Of a stretch of DNA of 64,000 nucleotides, positions 11,858-23,094 are shown in pieces; within the stretch, counting starts at the first letter, position 1; every line of letters starts with the position of its first letter. Both the position numbers and the translations under genes were made by a program. The stretch comes from Rhinopomastus cyanomelas (Eukaryota > Chordata > Aves > Bucerotiformes > Rhinopomastidae). The notes below the pieces were generated by a model. The model did no database searches. It was given only the letters and a program-made list of their open reading frames with translations, and had not been told where the DNA came from. The stretch lies in NCBI GenBank assembly GCA_013400115.1, contig VXBP01002579.1, positions 638,080 to 702,079 of the forward strand. The letters run 5' to 3'.

Positions 11858-12445
11858 GAATCATAGAATCATTAGGGACTGGAAGGGACCTCAAAAGATC
11901 ATCCAGTCCGATCCCCCTGACACAGCAGGATCACCTAGACCAAGTCACACAGGAACATATCCAGGCGGGTTTGAAACATCCCCAGTGAAGGAGACTCCAC
12001 AACCCCCCTGGGCAGCCTGTTCCAGTGCTCTGTCACCCTCACTGGGAAGAAGTTCCTTCTGACATATATGGAACCTCTTGTGTTCCAGCTCACATCCATT
12101 GCCCCTCATCCTATCACTAGATGACATTGAGGAGAGCCTGGCTCCATCCTCCTGACATTCACCCTTCAAATATTTGTAGACATTAATGAGGTCACCATTG
12201 AGTCTCCACTTCTCCAAGCTCAAGAGACCCAGCTCCCTCAGCCTCTCCTCAAAAGGGAGGGGCTCCACTTCCTTCATCATCCTCATTGCTTTATGCTGGA
12301 CTCCTTCCAGCAGATCCACATCCCTCTTGAACTGGACACAATACTCCAGATGTGGTCTCACCAGTGCAGAGTAGAGAGGGAGAGGAACCATTCTCGATCT
12401 GCTAACCAACCCCCTTCTGATCCACCCCAGGATGCTGTTGGTCCA
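11858..12445 (-). mobile_element. CR1 LINE, ~590 bp antisense copy with ORF2 relic
   Basis: The copy starts with the reverse complement of the tail (AATCATAGAATCATTAGGG) and runs through the 3' UTR into the C-terminal third of ORF2. The minus frame 12409-11945 is open for 154 codons. It contains YSALVRPHLEYCVQF (after the RT core), ERLRELGLLSLEKWRLNGDL, INVYKYLKGECQEDGARL and SSSDRMRGNGCELEHKRFHI. It then departs from the family reading at the KELLPSEGDRALEQ region, where a frameshift has displaced the HWNRLP segment. RT catalytic residues lie upstream and are absent. Confidence 0.95.
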
Positions 12446-13300
12446 TCTCTCCCATCTTTACGTGATGCAAAGGTGTGACCATTCATAAAGTGAAAACTAC
12501 TCAGGGCATAACTGTCCCAGCACTGGAAGGCACTCTTGGGGGATTTAGGCTGGTTTTTGGGGTGGCTTTTTTCTATTTTTGTAAGAGCAATGCATTTGGT
12601 TTCTTTGGTCTCTTCATTTAAGAAGATTTCACGTCTGTGAAAAGCATCTAAGAAGCTGGAAAGATAGAGTTGGCATCAGATCAGTGGTGCTTTGAGAAGG
12701 TCTGCAGTTTGCCTGACAAAAGACTTTTCATTAGAAACAAACCATCCTCAACCTCCAAATGCTGGGTCTGTCACATTTCTTGCCAGTTTATACTTCTTTT
12801 TATTTTCTCCTTTCAGGAAAAGAAACAAAACCAGGATCCCAAGCCCAAAGCCCAAAACACACTCCAAGGAGTGATGTGTATAATTGAGAAGAGCATCCTG
12901 TTCCAAATGAGGCACATGGGCACGCTGCCTGAGGGCTCTGGCAGCACACTGCAAGGCTCATCACTGCTCCGCTTCCTTCCGAGCACTGCTATGTGACCCA
13001 AGCCCAGCATCTCTCCCAAGAAGAGCTGAGAAGATCTGCAGAAGATGCTTCTTTGATGACAGAGCAGAGAGCCTTATCTGCAAGAGCCGGAGCCCAGTGG
13101 ATTCAGTGGGCTTGAAGGAAGCTCCTACAAGTATCCCGTGACTTTGTATGCCCAGGGAGGTGCAAAAGATCCTGTGTCCTCTTGCCATGCACTGCAGCAA
13201 CTGGCTGTGATTTTGCAGACCCCACCACTGCTGTGAAGACAGCATCTGCTGTTTACATGCAGGTGTGCTGTGTTTTCAATTTGCATGACACGATCACAAG
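12446..13300. other. Unique non-coding sequence between CR1 copies
   Basis: Nothing is recognised. Several open frames of 60-110 codons overlap on both strands around 12670-13245 without any family resemblance. Confidence 0.5.
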
Positions 13301-13450
13301 AGGCTCCATCCCTGGAGACGTTCAAGGTCAGGCTGGATGTAGCTCTGAGTAACCTTCAACTAATAAAAGATGTCCCTGCTAACTGCAGGGGGATTGGACT
13401 AGATGACCTTTAGAAGTCCCTTCCACGCTGCTGTGTTCTGTGATTCCATG
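13301..13450 (+). mobile_element. CR1 LINE 3' fragment (non-dominant subfamily)
   Basis: GGCTCCATCCCTGGAGACGT, CAGGCTGGATG, GCAGGGGGATTGGACTAGAT and AGTCCCTTCCA followed by ATTCCATG give a sense 3' end of CR1. Compared with the dominant subfamily it lacks the GTGTTCCTGTGTGACTTGG block and is more diverged, so it is probably older. Confidence 0.85.
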
Positions 13451-13664
13451 TATTGAAATGTTTTCCTATTACCAGGTTAAAACGATCATTCTGGAGGATC
13501 TTCTTGATTCTCCTCACAGGTGTGATCACTGGTCACAAGTGTTCCTAAACAAAACTGCAAATGTGTCTAAGGGACTTGTGAGCTAATGCAAAGCCAGAGC
13601 ACTTCACACTGTCCTCTTCTACATTTAGGAGAGCACAAAGCCTGCTGAGTGCACAGAGACACTT
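13451..13664. other. Unique spacer
   Basis: Nothing is recognised in this short interval between two CR1 copies of opposite orientation. Confidence 0.5.
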
Positions 13665-14368
13665 CACAGAATCATCACAGCTGGAAAGGACCTCCAGGAT
13701 CATCAAGTCCAGCCTTCAGACCAACAGCTCCCTGACTCCAAGACCATGGCTTCAAGTGCTCTGTCTACTCATTTTTTAAGCACCTCCATGGACGATGATT
13801 CCACTACTCCCTGGGCAGCCTGTTCCAGTGCCTGACCACTCTCTCAGTAAAGAACTTATTCCTAAGATGCAGTCTAAACCTCCCTTGATGCAACTTGAGG
13901 TCATTTCCCCATGTCCTATCATTACTGATTTAGGAGAAGAGACCAGCTTCCTTTTAGGTAGCTGTAGAGAACAATAAAGTCTCCTCTCAGCCTTCCCTTC
14001 TCTAGACTATATAACCCCAGTTCTCTCAGCTGTTCTTCACAGGGTCTGTTTTCTAGACCTCTCACCAGCCTCACTGTCCTTGTCTGGATCCACTCCAGCA
14101 CCTCAATGTCCTTCTTATATTGCAGCACCCAAAACAGTACTCAAGGTCTGAGTGTAGAGTACAGGGGCACCATCACCTCCCTTCTCCTGCTGGTTACACC
14201 ATTTCTGATTCAGACCAGGGTGCTCTTGGCCTTCTTGGCCACCTGGGCACACTGCTGGCTCATGTTAAGCTGGCTGTCACCCAGCATCCCCAGGTCCTTT
14301 TCCCTCAGGCAGCTCTCCAGCTGCTCTTCCTGGAGCCTATAGTGTTGCTGGGGATTGTTGTGACATCA
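13665..14368 (-). mobile_element. Older CR1 LINE, ~700 bp antisense copy
   Basis: The copy begins with CACAGAATCATCACAGCTGG (antisense CR1 end) and extends through the ORF2 C-terminal region to the GGGGATTGTTGTGAC segment. The minus frame 14128-13922 retains YKKDIEVLEWIQTRTVRLVR, then RPCEEQLRELGLYSLEKGRL and RGDFIVLYSYLKG, which are CR1 ORF2 signatures. Divergence from the dominant subfamily is high, so it is a different and older subfamily. Frameshifts and stops are present. Confidence 0.9.
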
Positions 14369-14511
14369 GTTCCAACTTCCCAGCCATGGGCAAGGGACAC
14401 TTCTCTAGACCAGATTGCCCAGAGCCCCATACAACCCGTCCTTGAACATCTTCCAGGGATAGAGCATCCACAGCTTCTCTGGGCAACCTGTCCCAGTGCC
14501 TCACCAAGCCA
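14369..14511 (-). mobile_element. Second antisense CR1 fragment abutting the first
   Basis: GTTCCAACTTCCCAGCCATG, GGGACACTTCTCTAGACCAG, CTTGAACATCTTCCAGGGAT and GGGCAACCTGTCCCAGTGCC are antisense to the 3' region of a CR1 subfamily like those at 6111, 19930 and 39165. It starts directly at the 5' limit of the preceding copy and lacks its own tail repeat. The preceding CR1 may therefore have inserted into this one, or the two may have been joined by deletion. Confidence 0.85.
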
Positions 14512-16954
14512 CATCGCTGAGATTCCCTGTTGATCTCACCTGTGCAGAGATGTGATGCATGAAGGAGCCACTGTAGGATTCCTGGTGTTGATTTTTGACG
14601 CTGTCAGAATCCGACCCAACACAGCCTTTGTGTGAGGATGTTCTTTCCTGTTTGAATACTTTCAGCAGGTGTTTCTAGCCACCCCCACAAGGAATGACTG
14701 CAAACCTCATTTCTTCTCACATCTACTGCAATGCACAGCACTTTCTGCAGCACTGTCTGTATGGTTAGGACTGCAGCCCTTCTACATCCTCCCAGCTCCC
14801 TTACAAAGGAAAGTAAAGGTTAACTGGCTGGATTTCCAGAAGGACTGACAAATTTATGACCACTGAATAATATTTTCAGCTACGAAATTAAATCAGCTGA
14901 CCAGCCAAAACTTCTGACTGAGGTTGGAAGATCCCACGTTTGGGACTATTTTCCTGCTCTGTGTAAAACATCAGCGGTCCCTGATCAGAGCTCAGTCTCC
15001 TTTGGCCATGAACTTGAGATGGGAAGAATGTTGATGGCTTAGCAGGCTGGCTCCTTGCAGGTGTTTAGGGCTCCCCTGCTACCTGAAAGCCTAGAAGGAC
15101 ATGGGGACAAGGAGAGGAGGAAAGGACAAGGCAAGGAGGAAAGAACAGTGTGGGATAAGCAAATCTCAGCTCCCTGGGCAGCATGAGCAGTTGCTTAGGG
15201 AGGATGCTGTGGGGCTTGGAGCTTCTGAAGGGACAACCAGCTGTGCTGGCTTGGGGTGGAAACTGGCCGATACTCAGGGCAGAAACAATTTCCAGGGTGT
15301 CACAGTGTGCTGTTGCCCTGGTTTTGTTCAGCATGCTTTGCTTCCTCTCAAACACTGAGACTGGCAACAGCTCCTGGTTGAAGAAGGTTTCCTGAAATGA
15401 CAAAGAATGGCTCAGATTCCCACTCCCTCGTCCACACACACGCAGCTGTCCCCAGGCTGCAACTCACCAACCTTCAAGCCTTTCCCCTGCCCATCTTCTC
15501 CCCAAAACAGTTTCTTCTTCATTAGGGGCATGTCAGAGGTCACAGCAAGAAGGACACCACACAGAGAGCTTGAGCAGCAGATCTGAAGTGTGTGAGAACA
15601 AGAACAAACCTCCTGTGGTGGGGTAGAACCAAGGAATCATCTTATGTTGTCTTATATCAAAATTTATCAGGTAGCAACACCTGAGATGGGAAATCCTGGC
15701 TTGCTGCACCACGCTGTGAGCACAGCATCCACCCACCAGCTTCAGGAGCCAGCTCCTCACGCGCATCGCTCACCAGAAGGCAGTTCTTGCGAGGCGTGCC
15801 TCTCCTTGCCACACCACTGTCTCTGGCAGCCTTTGAAGCTTACAGAAAACACCTTCATCAATGTCTCTCATTGGCTTCTCTCTACCCTCTCAATTTCACT
15901 ACATTTTGTATTACATTTAAACACTTTTAAAGTTGTCTTTCTTGTATGAGTAGATATATCTGCACTTTACACAAAACTCTTGAGAAGCCCTGCAGCATCT
16001 GCTTTGCCTCTCAGCATACAGGGGGTATTATTAACGGTTGCTAATTAAATTTATCCGTTGATGGTTCATCACTTAAGCAATAAATAAGCTTCAAGCCAGA
16101 AACCTTTTCACAGTGAGATCCAGGTTTGTTTTTATTTCCTCCTTCCCAGGGTGTGAAAGTGTTTAAAACAAGCTATAGATCATGCTTATCATAGGAACAT
16201 TTTGTTCTGCCCCTGGAAGGAGATGGGAGACCAGCTAAACCCAGAGAGCTGGTAGCTCTTGAGTGGCTGGCTGTTAGGATGGGTAATAGTCACAGTTTAA
16301 TCACACAAATTCACTATTAATATTAATCTCTTTCTGCTTATGACTCAGTGTTTTGCTGCCAGAAGACACAGAGAGCTCCAAAAGGCAGTGACAATGAATG
16401 CATTCACTACCTTAGCAGAAAAGACAAGGGGTGAGGGAATGGGAAACTCATTTTACCAACTGAAGTTAAGGCTGTTTATTGTGAGTCATTTTGCTGTTTG
16501 TCTCGGTACCTCACTGAGATCTCTGCTGAGCTTCATGCTGAGATATACCCTGCGCCCTCAGGAGCCTGCCCAGCCCAGCCAGACACTGAGCATCTCTGGG
16601 GGAGACAGACCCCCTCAAAGGGACTGCTCCCGTGGGGCACAGACAGGGCAGCAGGCTGTGAGCAGGAGCCTCAGCTCAGCCTGGGAGCTTGCAAACAGTG
16701 CTCATGTGTCCCACAGGCTTCCTCATGGATCCCAGTGTCCCCCAAGAGAGAAACAGGAGCTACTCCCACCAAAGTTGGTGCCTCTCAGCACCAAAAGAAG
16801 GGAAAAATTATAGAGCCTTCTACTCAACCTATAATCCTCTTCATCCTCTCTGGAAGACCTCTCCCTCATCTATTTGTTGGAGATACTTCCAGATCTGCCT
16901 CAGTAGTGAGCACGAGAGAATAAGGAAAATAAAACTGTTGGGCATCAGAGATTA
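14512..16954. other. Unique non-coding sequence
   Basis: No repeat or gene is recognised over 2.4 kb. A purine-rich patch (GGAGAGGAGGAAAGG) is at about 15110-15150. The overlapping plus frames 16340-16813 (157 codons) and 16498-16923 (141 codons) run in different phases over the same DNA, which argues for low stop density and not for a gene. No promoter, splice or polyadenylation context supports either. Confidence 0.45.
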
Positions 16955-17190
16955 ATCACAGAATCATAGAATTGTTAGGGACCTTGAAAGATCATCTAGT
17001 CCAATCCCCCTGCAACAGCAGGGTCACCTAGACCAGGTCCCACAAGAACACATCCAGGCGGGTTTTAAACATCTCCAGAGAAGGAGACTCCACAACTTCC
17101 CTGAACAGCCTGTTCCAGTGCTCTGTCACCCTCACTGGGAAGAAGTTCCTTCTGATATTTATGTGGAACCCCCTATGTTACAGCTTACAC
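16955..17190 (-). mobile_element. CR1 LINE, ~235 bp antisense copy
   Basis: The copy starts ATCACAGAATCATAGAATTG and runs through the dominant-subfamily 3' UTR (GGGTCACCTAGACCAGGTC, CATCCAGGCGGGTTTTAAAC) into the ORF2 terminus (GCCTGTTCCAGTGCTCTGTC). A small deletion relative to sister copies follows GTTAGGGACC, where GATTGGAAGG-type sequence is expected. It is 5'-truncated at about 17190 and non-functional. Confidence 0.92.
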
Positions 17191-19838
17191 TGTCTTCTTC
17201 ATTCCTGGCCACAGCTCGTTTGAAGGAGCCTGAGCTCCTCAGCACACTGCAAAACATTACGAACATCAGGAGAAGAAGAGGAATCTTGTTGCTACCTTGT
17301 AGTGGCAGAGTGTGTTGGCTGAGATAGTTTCCCATTCTTCTGAGGCAGTGCACAGTGGGGCCAGTGCACCTCAGGGGCCAGTGCACCGCGTGGCCATGGT
17401 CAGGAACAGAGTCATTCAATGTCAAGACCTAACAGGATTTCTATGGTGGGTTTGTTTTCCCCATCCCAGCTGTTTCTACCTGCATGTCCTAAAATAAAAA
17501 AGAACCTACCCACAAGCCTATATAACAGTATCTGCCCTCTGTGACAGCTTTCTCATCCACTTCCCACACTGCCCTTTAGAGAGCTGGTACTTTAACCCTC
17601 CCTCAAGCTTGATCCTCTCTCCAGTTTTTTGCAGTGCTTTGTGAGAATTTCCTCAGCTCCGCTGGTTTTTTGGAACATCTAAGACTACAAATAAGTATAA
17701 AATATATATGGAAGAAAGAAAAAGCCATCCAAATGAGTGCCAGAATGCAGCACAGAGCCACTGAGCTGTTAGCTGCAATATAAGCAGATAAAGCACGTAG
17801 CGGTGTCCAACTGACCGGAGTTACACAACCTCCAAGAGGAGGACTGGGCTGAGGATTGCAATGTGCTTGTTTCTCTGAGTCATAAGTGTATCAGGCTCCC
17901 TGAGAAAGGCCAGCCAAAGGAGATCACTCTCTAACTTTCTTTCTGCTTCATTCCGTTGGCCATAAACAATTCCCGTACATGTTCTTAAATAGTACAAAAT
18001 AACAAGGACTGGATCTGGGTCACAAGGAGCTCGCTAGTGTCCTGTGATCCTCCTTCCTGCCTCTCTCCTGTCAAGTTCATGATCTCATCATGGCTGTCCT
18101 CCTCTATTCTATTTCTATTCACATGACTTTATTTCCCCCTAAATCATTCACTGCTTTGTCCAGATATTTCATAAACAGAAATGAGAGCCCTCAGATGTAG
18201 CAATAGCAAAAAATAAGTATTTGTCATTATTTGTGCAGATTATTTTAAAATGCATGTAATTTTATGTAGACATGATCATACATATGTATTTAGAAATCCT
18301 CTTCAATATAGTAGCATATTTGCAAATATCTCCTGTCCTCATCTTTTAACTGACCAACTAGACTCCCCAGAGGGGGCCAGGAAAGGCAAGGCTGGGTTTT
18401 GACTGACAGTTTGTAATTCTTGGAGTTAAACTTGTCCCATGTCAAGTTACTACAGCTGCTGGGACAGAAAGCAGCTGGTTGCCAAACTGTAGTTCATGGA
18501 TCAACACGCCTTCTCCACAGGTGTGCAAATTACTCGGTCGCAAAGATTAGCTGATTTACTTCCAACTTCTGTGCCTCACTCAGAAAACAGCCATATTTCT
18601 GGATTTAAATAACAAAGCTACTAGAAGCAGTCACATTGCAATCTGCTTGCTGTCCAAAATATAGGCATAAAAACGTAAGCTGGAAACACGTTAGTGTGGT
18701 ACGTACGTGTGTGGGCAAGGTCTTAGGTTGTAAATTCTAGCACAAAATGCACATGGGTTGTTTGCTTGGTAATGGGCTTTTGGGTTTTTTGTGTTTGAGT
18801 GGCTTGACTCTTGAAACTGTTCTCACTGTTCTTAGCCACTGACTAAGCTTGGTGTGAACTCTCTGCCTGATGTGTCCAGGCTCCAAGTCTGCTTGTTTTG
18901 ACAATTCTGTAACCCAATCCAAGGATCATGGCCACCATTAGGAAGCACATTTTATTGTTGGTTTTTATGTAATGGTCGTGTAACCCATCATCATCAAAAT
19001 AAAGTAGAACACCTCTGACCAAAAGTACTCTGACAAAAACCCAAAGGTAGTAAGAAAGTCCTTAACAAAACTAAAATCCAACCAAACCTATCACAGAAAG
19101 TGTCCATTGAGCTTACAGTCCAGGTCATTATCCGGGTTTGGTCCATTCCGTCTGCAGCAGCCTCTCTGCTGAAAGAGAGAAGAGTCCCACAGAGAGACAC
19201 AGTACAACTGTGTCTCCCCATGGAGTCTCTGCAAGCAGCCTCTCTTTTGTACTGTAGTACTGCTTCAACAACTTCCCCTCTGAAGCAGATACCTGTTGTT
19301 ATCCAGTCCAGACTTTCTCAAGGTTGCTTGCTTCTGGGAAAGCAAGACAGGAGAGTATTTTCCTCCACACTCCCCCATGAGAATCTGGACATTGGCCATC
19401 TCACGCAGTAAAAAGGAATTATCCGTTTGTCAACCTCAGTTCTCAGCACCTCACTACTTTACCTGGCAGGCAAAATTTTTTCCATCGGTGCAATAAAAAC
19501 AGGTATGAACATGGGAGTTCTAGACTCTACAAAGGATAAACAAGGCACATATGAGTGGTACCACACTAGCACAGGCTGAGTAGAAGTACTAGAAGCTACT
19601 AGAGTAGCTTCAGAGATCGGTTGTTTGCCTTCAGAGGCCAACAAAGCAGACAGAACAGGGATAAAGGATTCCTCCTCACATCAAAGTGGGAAGGAATCAA
19701 GATTTTAAATAAAGGAGAGAGAAACTGCTGGTTGTCAAATCTTGGGAGCCTGCTGGTTTTATATATATCCCGTAACACGCTTTTTGGAAGTACAAACACA
19801 GGCAACAAAAGTAAGTCAACGTATGCCCTGATCTACCT
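17191..19838. other. Unique non-coding sequence
   Basis: No gene or interspersed repeat is recognised in 2.6 kb. The interval 18200-18330 is AT-rich. All open frames are short (about 100 codons or fewer). Confidence 0.5.
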
Positions 19839-19927
19839 AGAATCATAGAATCATTAGGGATCGGAAGGGACCTCGAAAGATCATCCAGTCCAATCCTGCC
19901 ACAGCAGGATCATCTAGACCAAGACAC
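19839..19927 (-). mobile_element. CR1 LINE 3' end, antisense, ~90 bp
   Basis: AGAATCATAGAATCATTAGG, GGAAGGGACCTCGAAAGATC and CACAGCAGGATCATCTAGAC are the antisense 3' UTR of the dominant subfamily. The copy ends abruptly at 19927, where a fragment of another CR1 subfamily begins. Confidence 0.92.
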
Positions 19928-20000
19928 AGAAACAGTCAGGATTAGAAGGCACCACAGGATCATCCAGTTCCAACTCCCCTGCCACGGGCAGGGACACCCC
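19928..20000 (-). mobile_element. CR1 fragment of a second subfamily, antisense
   Basis: CAGTCAGGATTAGAAGGCAC, GGATCATCCAGTTCCAACTC and CCTGCCACGGGCAGGGACAC match the same block as 6111-6171. It is directly adjacent to the CR1 at 19839-19927 and lacks its tail, which suggests that the younger copy landed in the older one and displaced its end. Confidence 0.8.
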
Positions 20001-22826
20001 AGTTAATCACTGAGGACAGAACACAGCTGGAGGTAGTTGATGAAGTTGTGGTCAACAGCACCAAAGTGCCAAGGCAAAAGCCCAGCGACCGTTCAGTGAA
20101 TTTCGCTGGTGTATCACAGTATCGTAGACGGGTGAACCCATTCTCTTTGCTAGTTTCCAAAAGAAGACATTTACTGGCCTGTTCTCAATAAGCAGAGATG
20201 TGACTAGTAAATCACTTCACTGAGGATTCCAGCCCACTTACCCATTTACCTGTGTCCTGGAGTGGGAATGGCTCTCACAGCACAAGATCTCTCAATAAGG
20301 GGTAACTTTTCTGTCCAGAAGATATATCCAGTTACAAGGAGACAACATAGGAAGAAACTGAACAAAGTTGGAAGAAAAAGAAAGAGACAAACCAAAAGAG
20401 GCATTTTTCTCTCTGATTTGCTAATTTATTTAGCTTTTGCAAACGAATGGAAAGATTGTGGGAACACGCTACAAGAAAGCGATGCCAGCACATACACATC
20501 AGCCTCATGTAAATACACGGAAGTGAAGACACGCTGTAGTAACTGCAGCCTGTTAAAGACTCTCTCTATGTTTAAAAAGCCCATTCAGATTTATTTCAAT
20601 GGGGAAACTGCAGAAGCATCCAGTACACTCTATTCAGCTTTACTCACTTCTGGAAAAATCCTTCAGAATGTCATAAGAGTGAAGCCCAGATAGTCAACTA
20701 GTAATTATCCAACATTAGTCTTCCTCCTATACAATTCTATATATTGAATTTTAAGTTCTATAGGAAGACTATCACTCTATTGAAATGCATAATGTTTTTT
20801 TCCATAAGGCCTACGTGCAAAAGTGCTTAGAACAAATATTCCCATGTTTTCCTGCAGCAAAAAAAATCTCCAGCAAAACCTGTGACCTTATAAATATCCA
20901 TTGGTTAACGCTCGATTGATTGATACTAGAGAAGGGAGAACTTTCCTCTTCTTTGGCCTTAATGGTATTTGGAAAGAGACCCCCTGCAATCCATCCAACA
21001 GGGCTCAGTGATGTGAAAAAGGAGACCACTAACACATCAGTGCTCTGTGACATTGGAAGGGAGACCCCCTTTTGCAGTGAATTAGTGCCTGGAAAATCTG
21101 CTCCCCTTATGCTTTTTCCATGTGATTTGCTGGAGCTCACTCTTGCTCCATTGCTGGGAAGGCCAGGACATATCCCCTGGCAGTTTTAAAAACTTTTATA
21201 AACTGGAAAGTATTTGGCTGGCTTGAACTCTGCTTGCCTAGAATCTGTGAAAGATGCTGCTGTTATTGTTGGGGTGTTAGTCGAGTTAAATCTTGTTATT
21301 CATTCCTCTTCAACAGGGTGGTTTGATTTCTTTCTAAAGCTTTGCTCTTTGTCCTGGGATGTCACTTAATCCAATTCCCAGTTACTTATTTGTGCCTTGT
21401 CCCTTTGGTTCATTCCACTTTGTGCAGAAATTTAGCAGGGGGGTAGGGAAGAAGGGAAAAGTATTGTTCCAGCTTGGTTTCCCATTTGTTATTTTAGTCT
21501 GGGTGAGAAGGCCAAGCTGCAGTGATTCTATGAATACCTGCAAGGTGAGCGAGAGATGGGTGTGCTGGTGCCAGGAAAGCCAGAACTCATTTTGCTGAGC
21601 AGAGCCTAGTTTGTCTTAATAACAGCTGCACTTTCAGCACCCTAGAAATCCTAGGAAGCCACGTCTGGGGATCCTTGATGTTTCAAAAGAAACAAAACCG
21701 TAGGTCTGTGATAAGAATTTGCACCTGTGAAATGTTAGTGCCGTGGCACATCACAGTTTGGTTGGGTTTTTTTATGGTGATGAGCTGGGCCTCCTTGAAC
21801 TTTGACTGGCTGAAGACTTGGAATCATGGACATGCATGTGTACACGCATGTGTTTGTACAGAGGAGATGGGGGGAAGAGGAGGCATTCTTAGGTGCCCTT
21901 CCAGCTCACATTAAACTCATGTAAAGATCTCAGTATGGGTATGAAGTCAGGATCTTAAAGTAATTTACCACTCAGTGCACTCAAGACGACTGCCAGCAAT
22001 TCATTCACTCACTGACTTGGCCCCTTGCCTACAAAACTCGCTGTGGAAGGATTTAAACAAAGGCTTTCATGGAAATGGGATATCGAGTCAAGACTATATT
22101 TCTGTGCTTCTGAGGAAATGTGTCTTGAGTGAAGTGAACATAATATTTAGTGTGCCTGGAATGGAGTTTTAAGCTATAGTTTTAAGCTGGTGATTTGTGT
22201 ACTTTGAACCCTACACTGGAAATCATACCAGCCACTGGTTTGGGTAGGACTACATCCTGGGATGACTTTTGTCTCAATGGCTCATTCTTCTATTAAAGAG
22301 AAAGTAATTACGTCTGAAAGCAATCACACTGGAAAACGAGTTGGGGAGTACGAGTAAGCCTCCTTAAATCAAACCCAGTTTCCTGAAACCCATAAAGTCC
22401 TAGGAAAACATCAATTTGGATTTCTATTTATCTGCCTCCTTAGTTTGTTGTTATAAAGACACCACATAGCCGCAGTTACACAGAACATGCCATGAAGTGC
22501 CGCGGCTGATTCCTGCCACCAGCATTAATGAAGGTTTGAAGGTTTTAACAAAGCCAACACACATCTGTGGCACACATTTATTAACTTGTGAATCAGCTAA
22601 GAGAGGGTCACTGGGACCTCACCCAGTCACTACACAGAACAGCAAACTGGTGGGTGAAATAACCCTGGACCACACCAGGTTGGAAGCACCAATCTACTCA
22701 TGAACAACTTCAATCAGCTTGTCAGCCACCTCTTGCTCATCTATTGCCTCCTCAAAGCATCCAGCAAGCTGTTCCCAAGGCTCCGCATCAAGGAAGCACT
22801 CTCCTGCTTTGCTCCGCTGGCTATTG
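20001..22826. other. Unique non-coding sequence
   Basis: No repeat or gene is recognised. The plus frame 20262-20693 (143 codons, Lys/Arg-rich middle) shows no recognised domain. An alternating purine-pyrimidine stretch, ACATGCATGTGTACACGCATGTGT, occurs at about 21829-21852. Confidence 0.45.
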
Positions 22827-23094
22827 TCATGGAATCATAGAATCATAGAACCATTAAGGATTGGAAGGGACCTCGAAAGATCATCAAGTCCAATCCCCTG
22901 ATACAGCAGGATCACCTAGACCAAATCACACAGGAACACATCCAGGCGGGTCTTAAACATCTCCAGAGGAGGAGACTCCACAACTCCCCTGGGCAGCCTG
23001 TTCCAGTGCTCTGTCACCCTCACTGTGAAGAAGTTCCTTCTCATATTGATGTGGAACCTCCTATGTTCCAGCTCACACCCATTGCCCCTCATCC
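22827..23094 (-). mobile_element. CR1 LINE, ~270 bp antisense copy with three tail units
   Basis: The antisense tail repeats at the start (TCATGGAATCATAGAATCAT) are followed by the full dominant-subfamily 3' UTR and the ORF2 end (GGGCAGCCTGTTCCAGTGCT, ATGTGGAACCTCCTATGTTC). It is truncated at about 23094 after CCATTGCCCCTCATCC. The copy is well preserved but too short to encode more than part of the ORF2 C-terminus. Confidence 0.94.

Noticed and set aside
11945..12409. Host gene encoding a 154-residue protein
   Set aside because: The frame is the C-terminus of CR1 ORF2 inside a LINE copy with a 3' UTR and tail repeats; it is a transposon relic.
16340..16923. Overlapping plus frames of 157 and 141 codons
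   Set aside because: Two phases open over the same GC-richer DNA, with a Pro/Ser/Arg-rich random-looking composition and no recognisable family.
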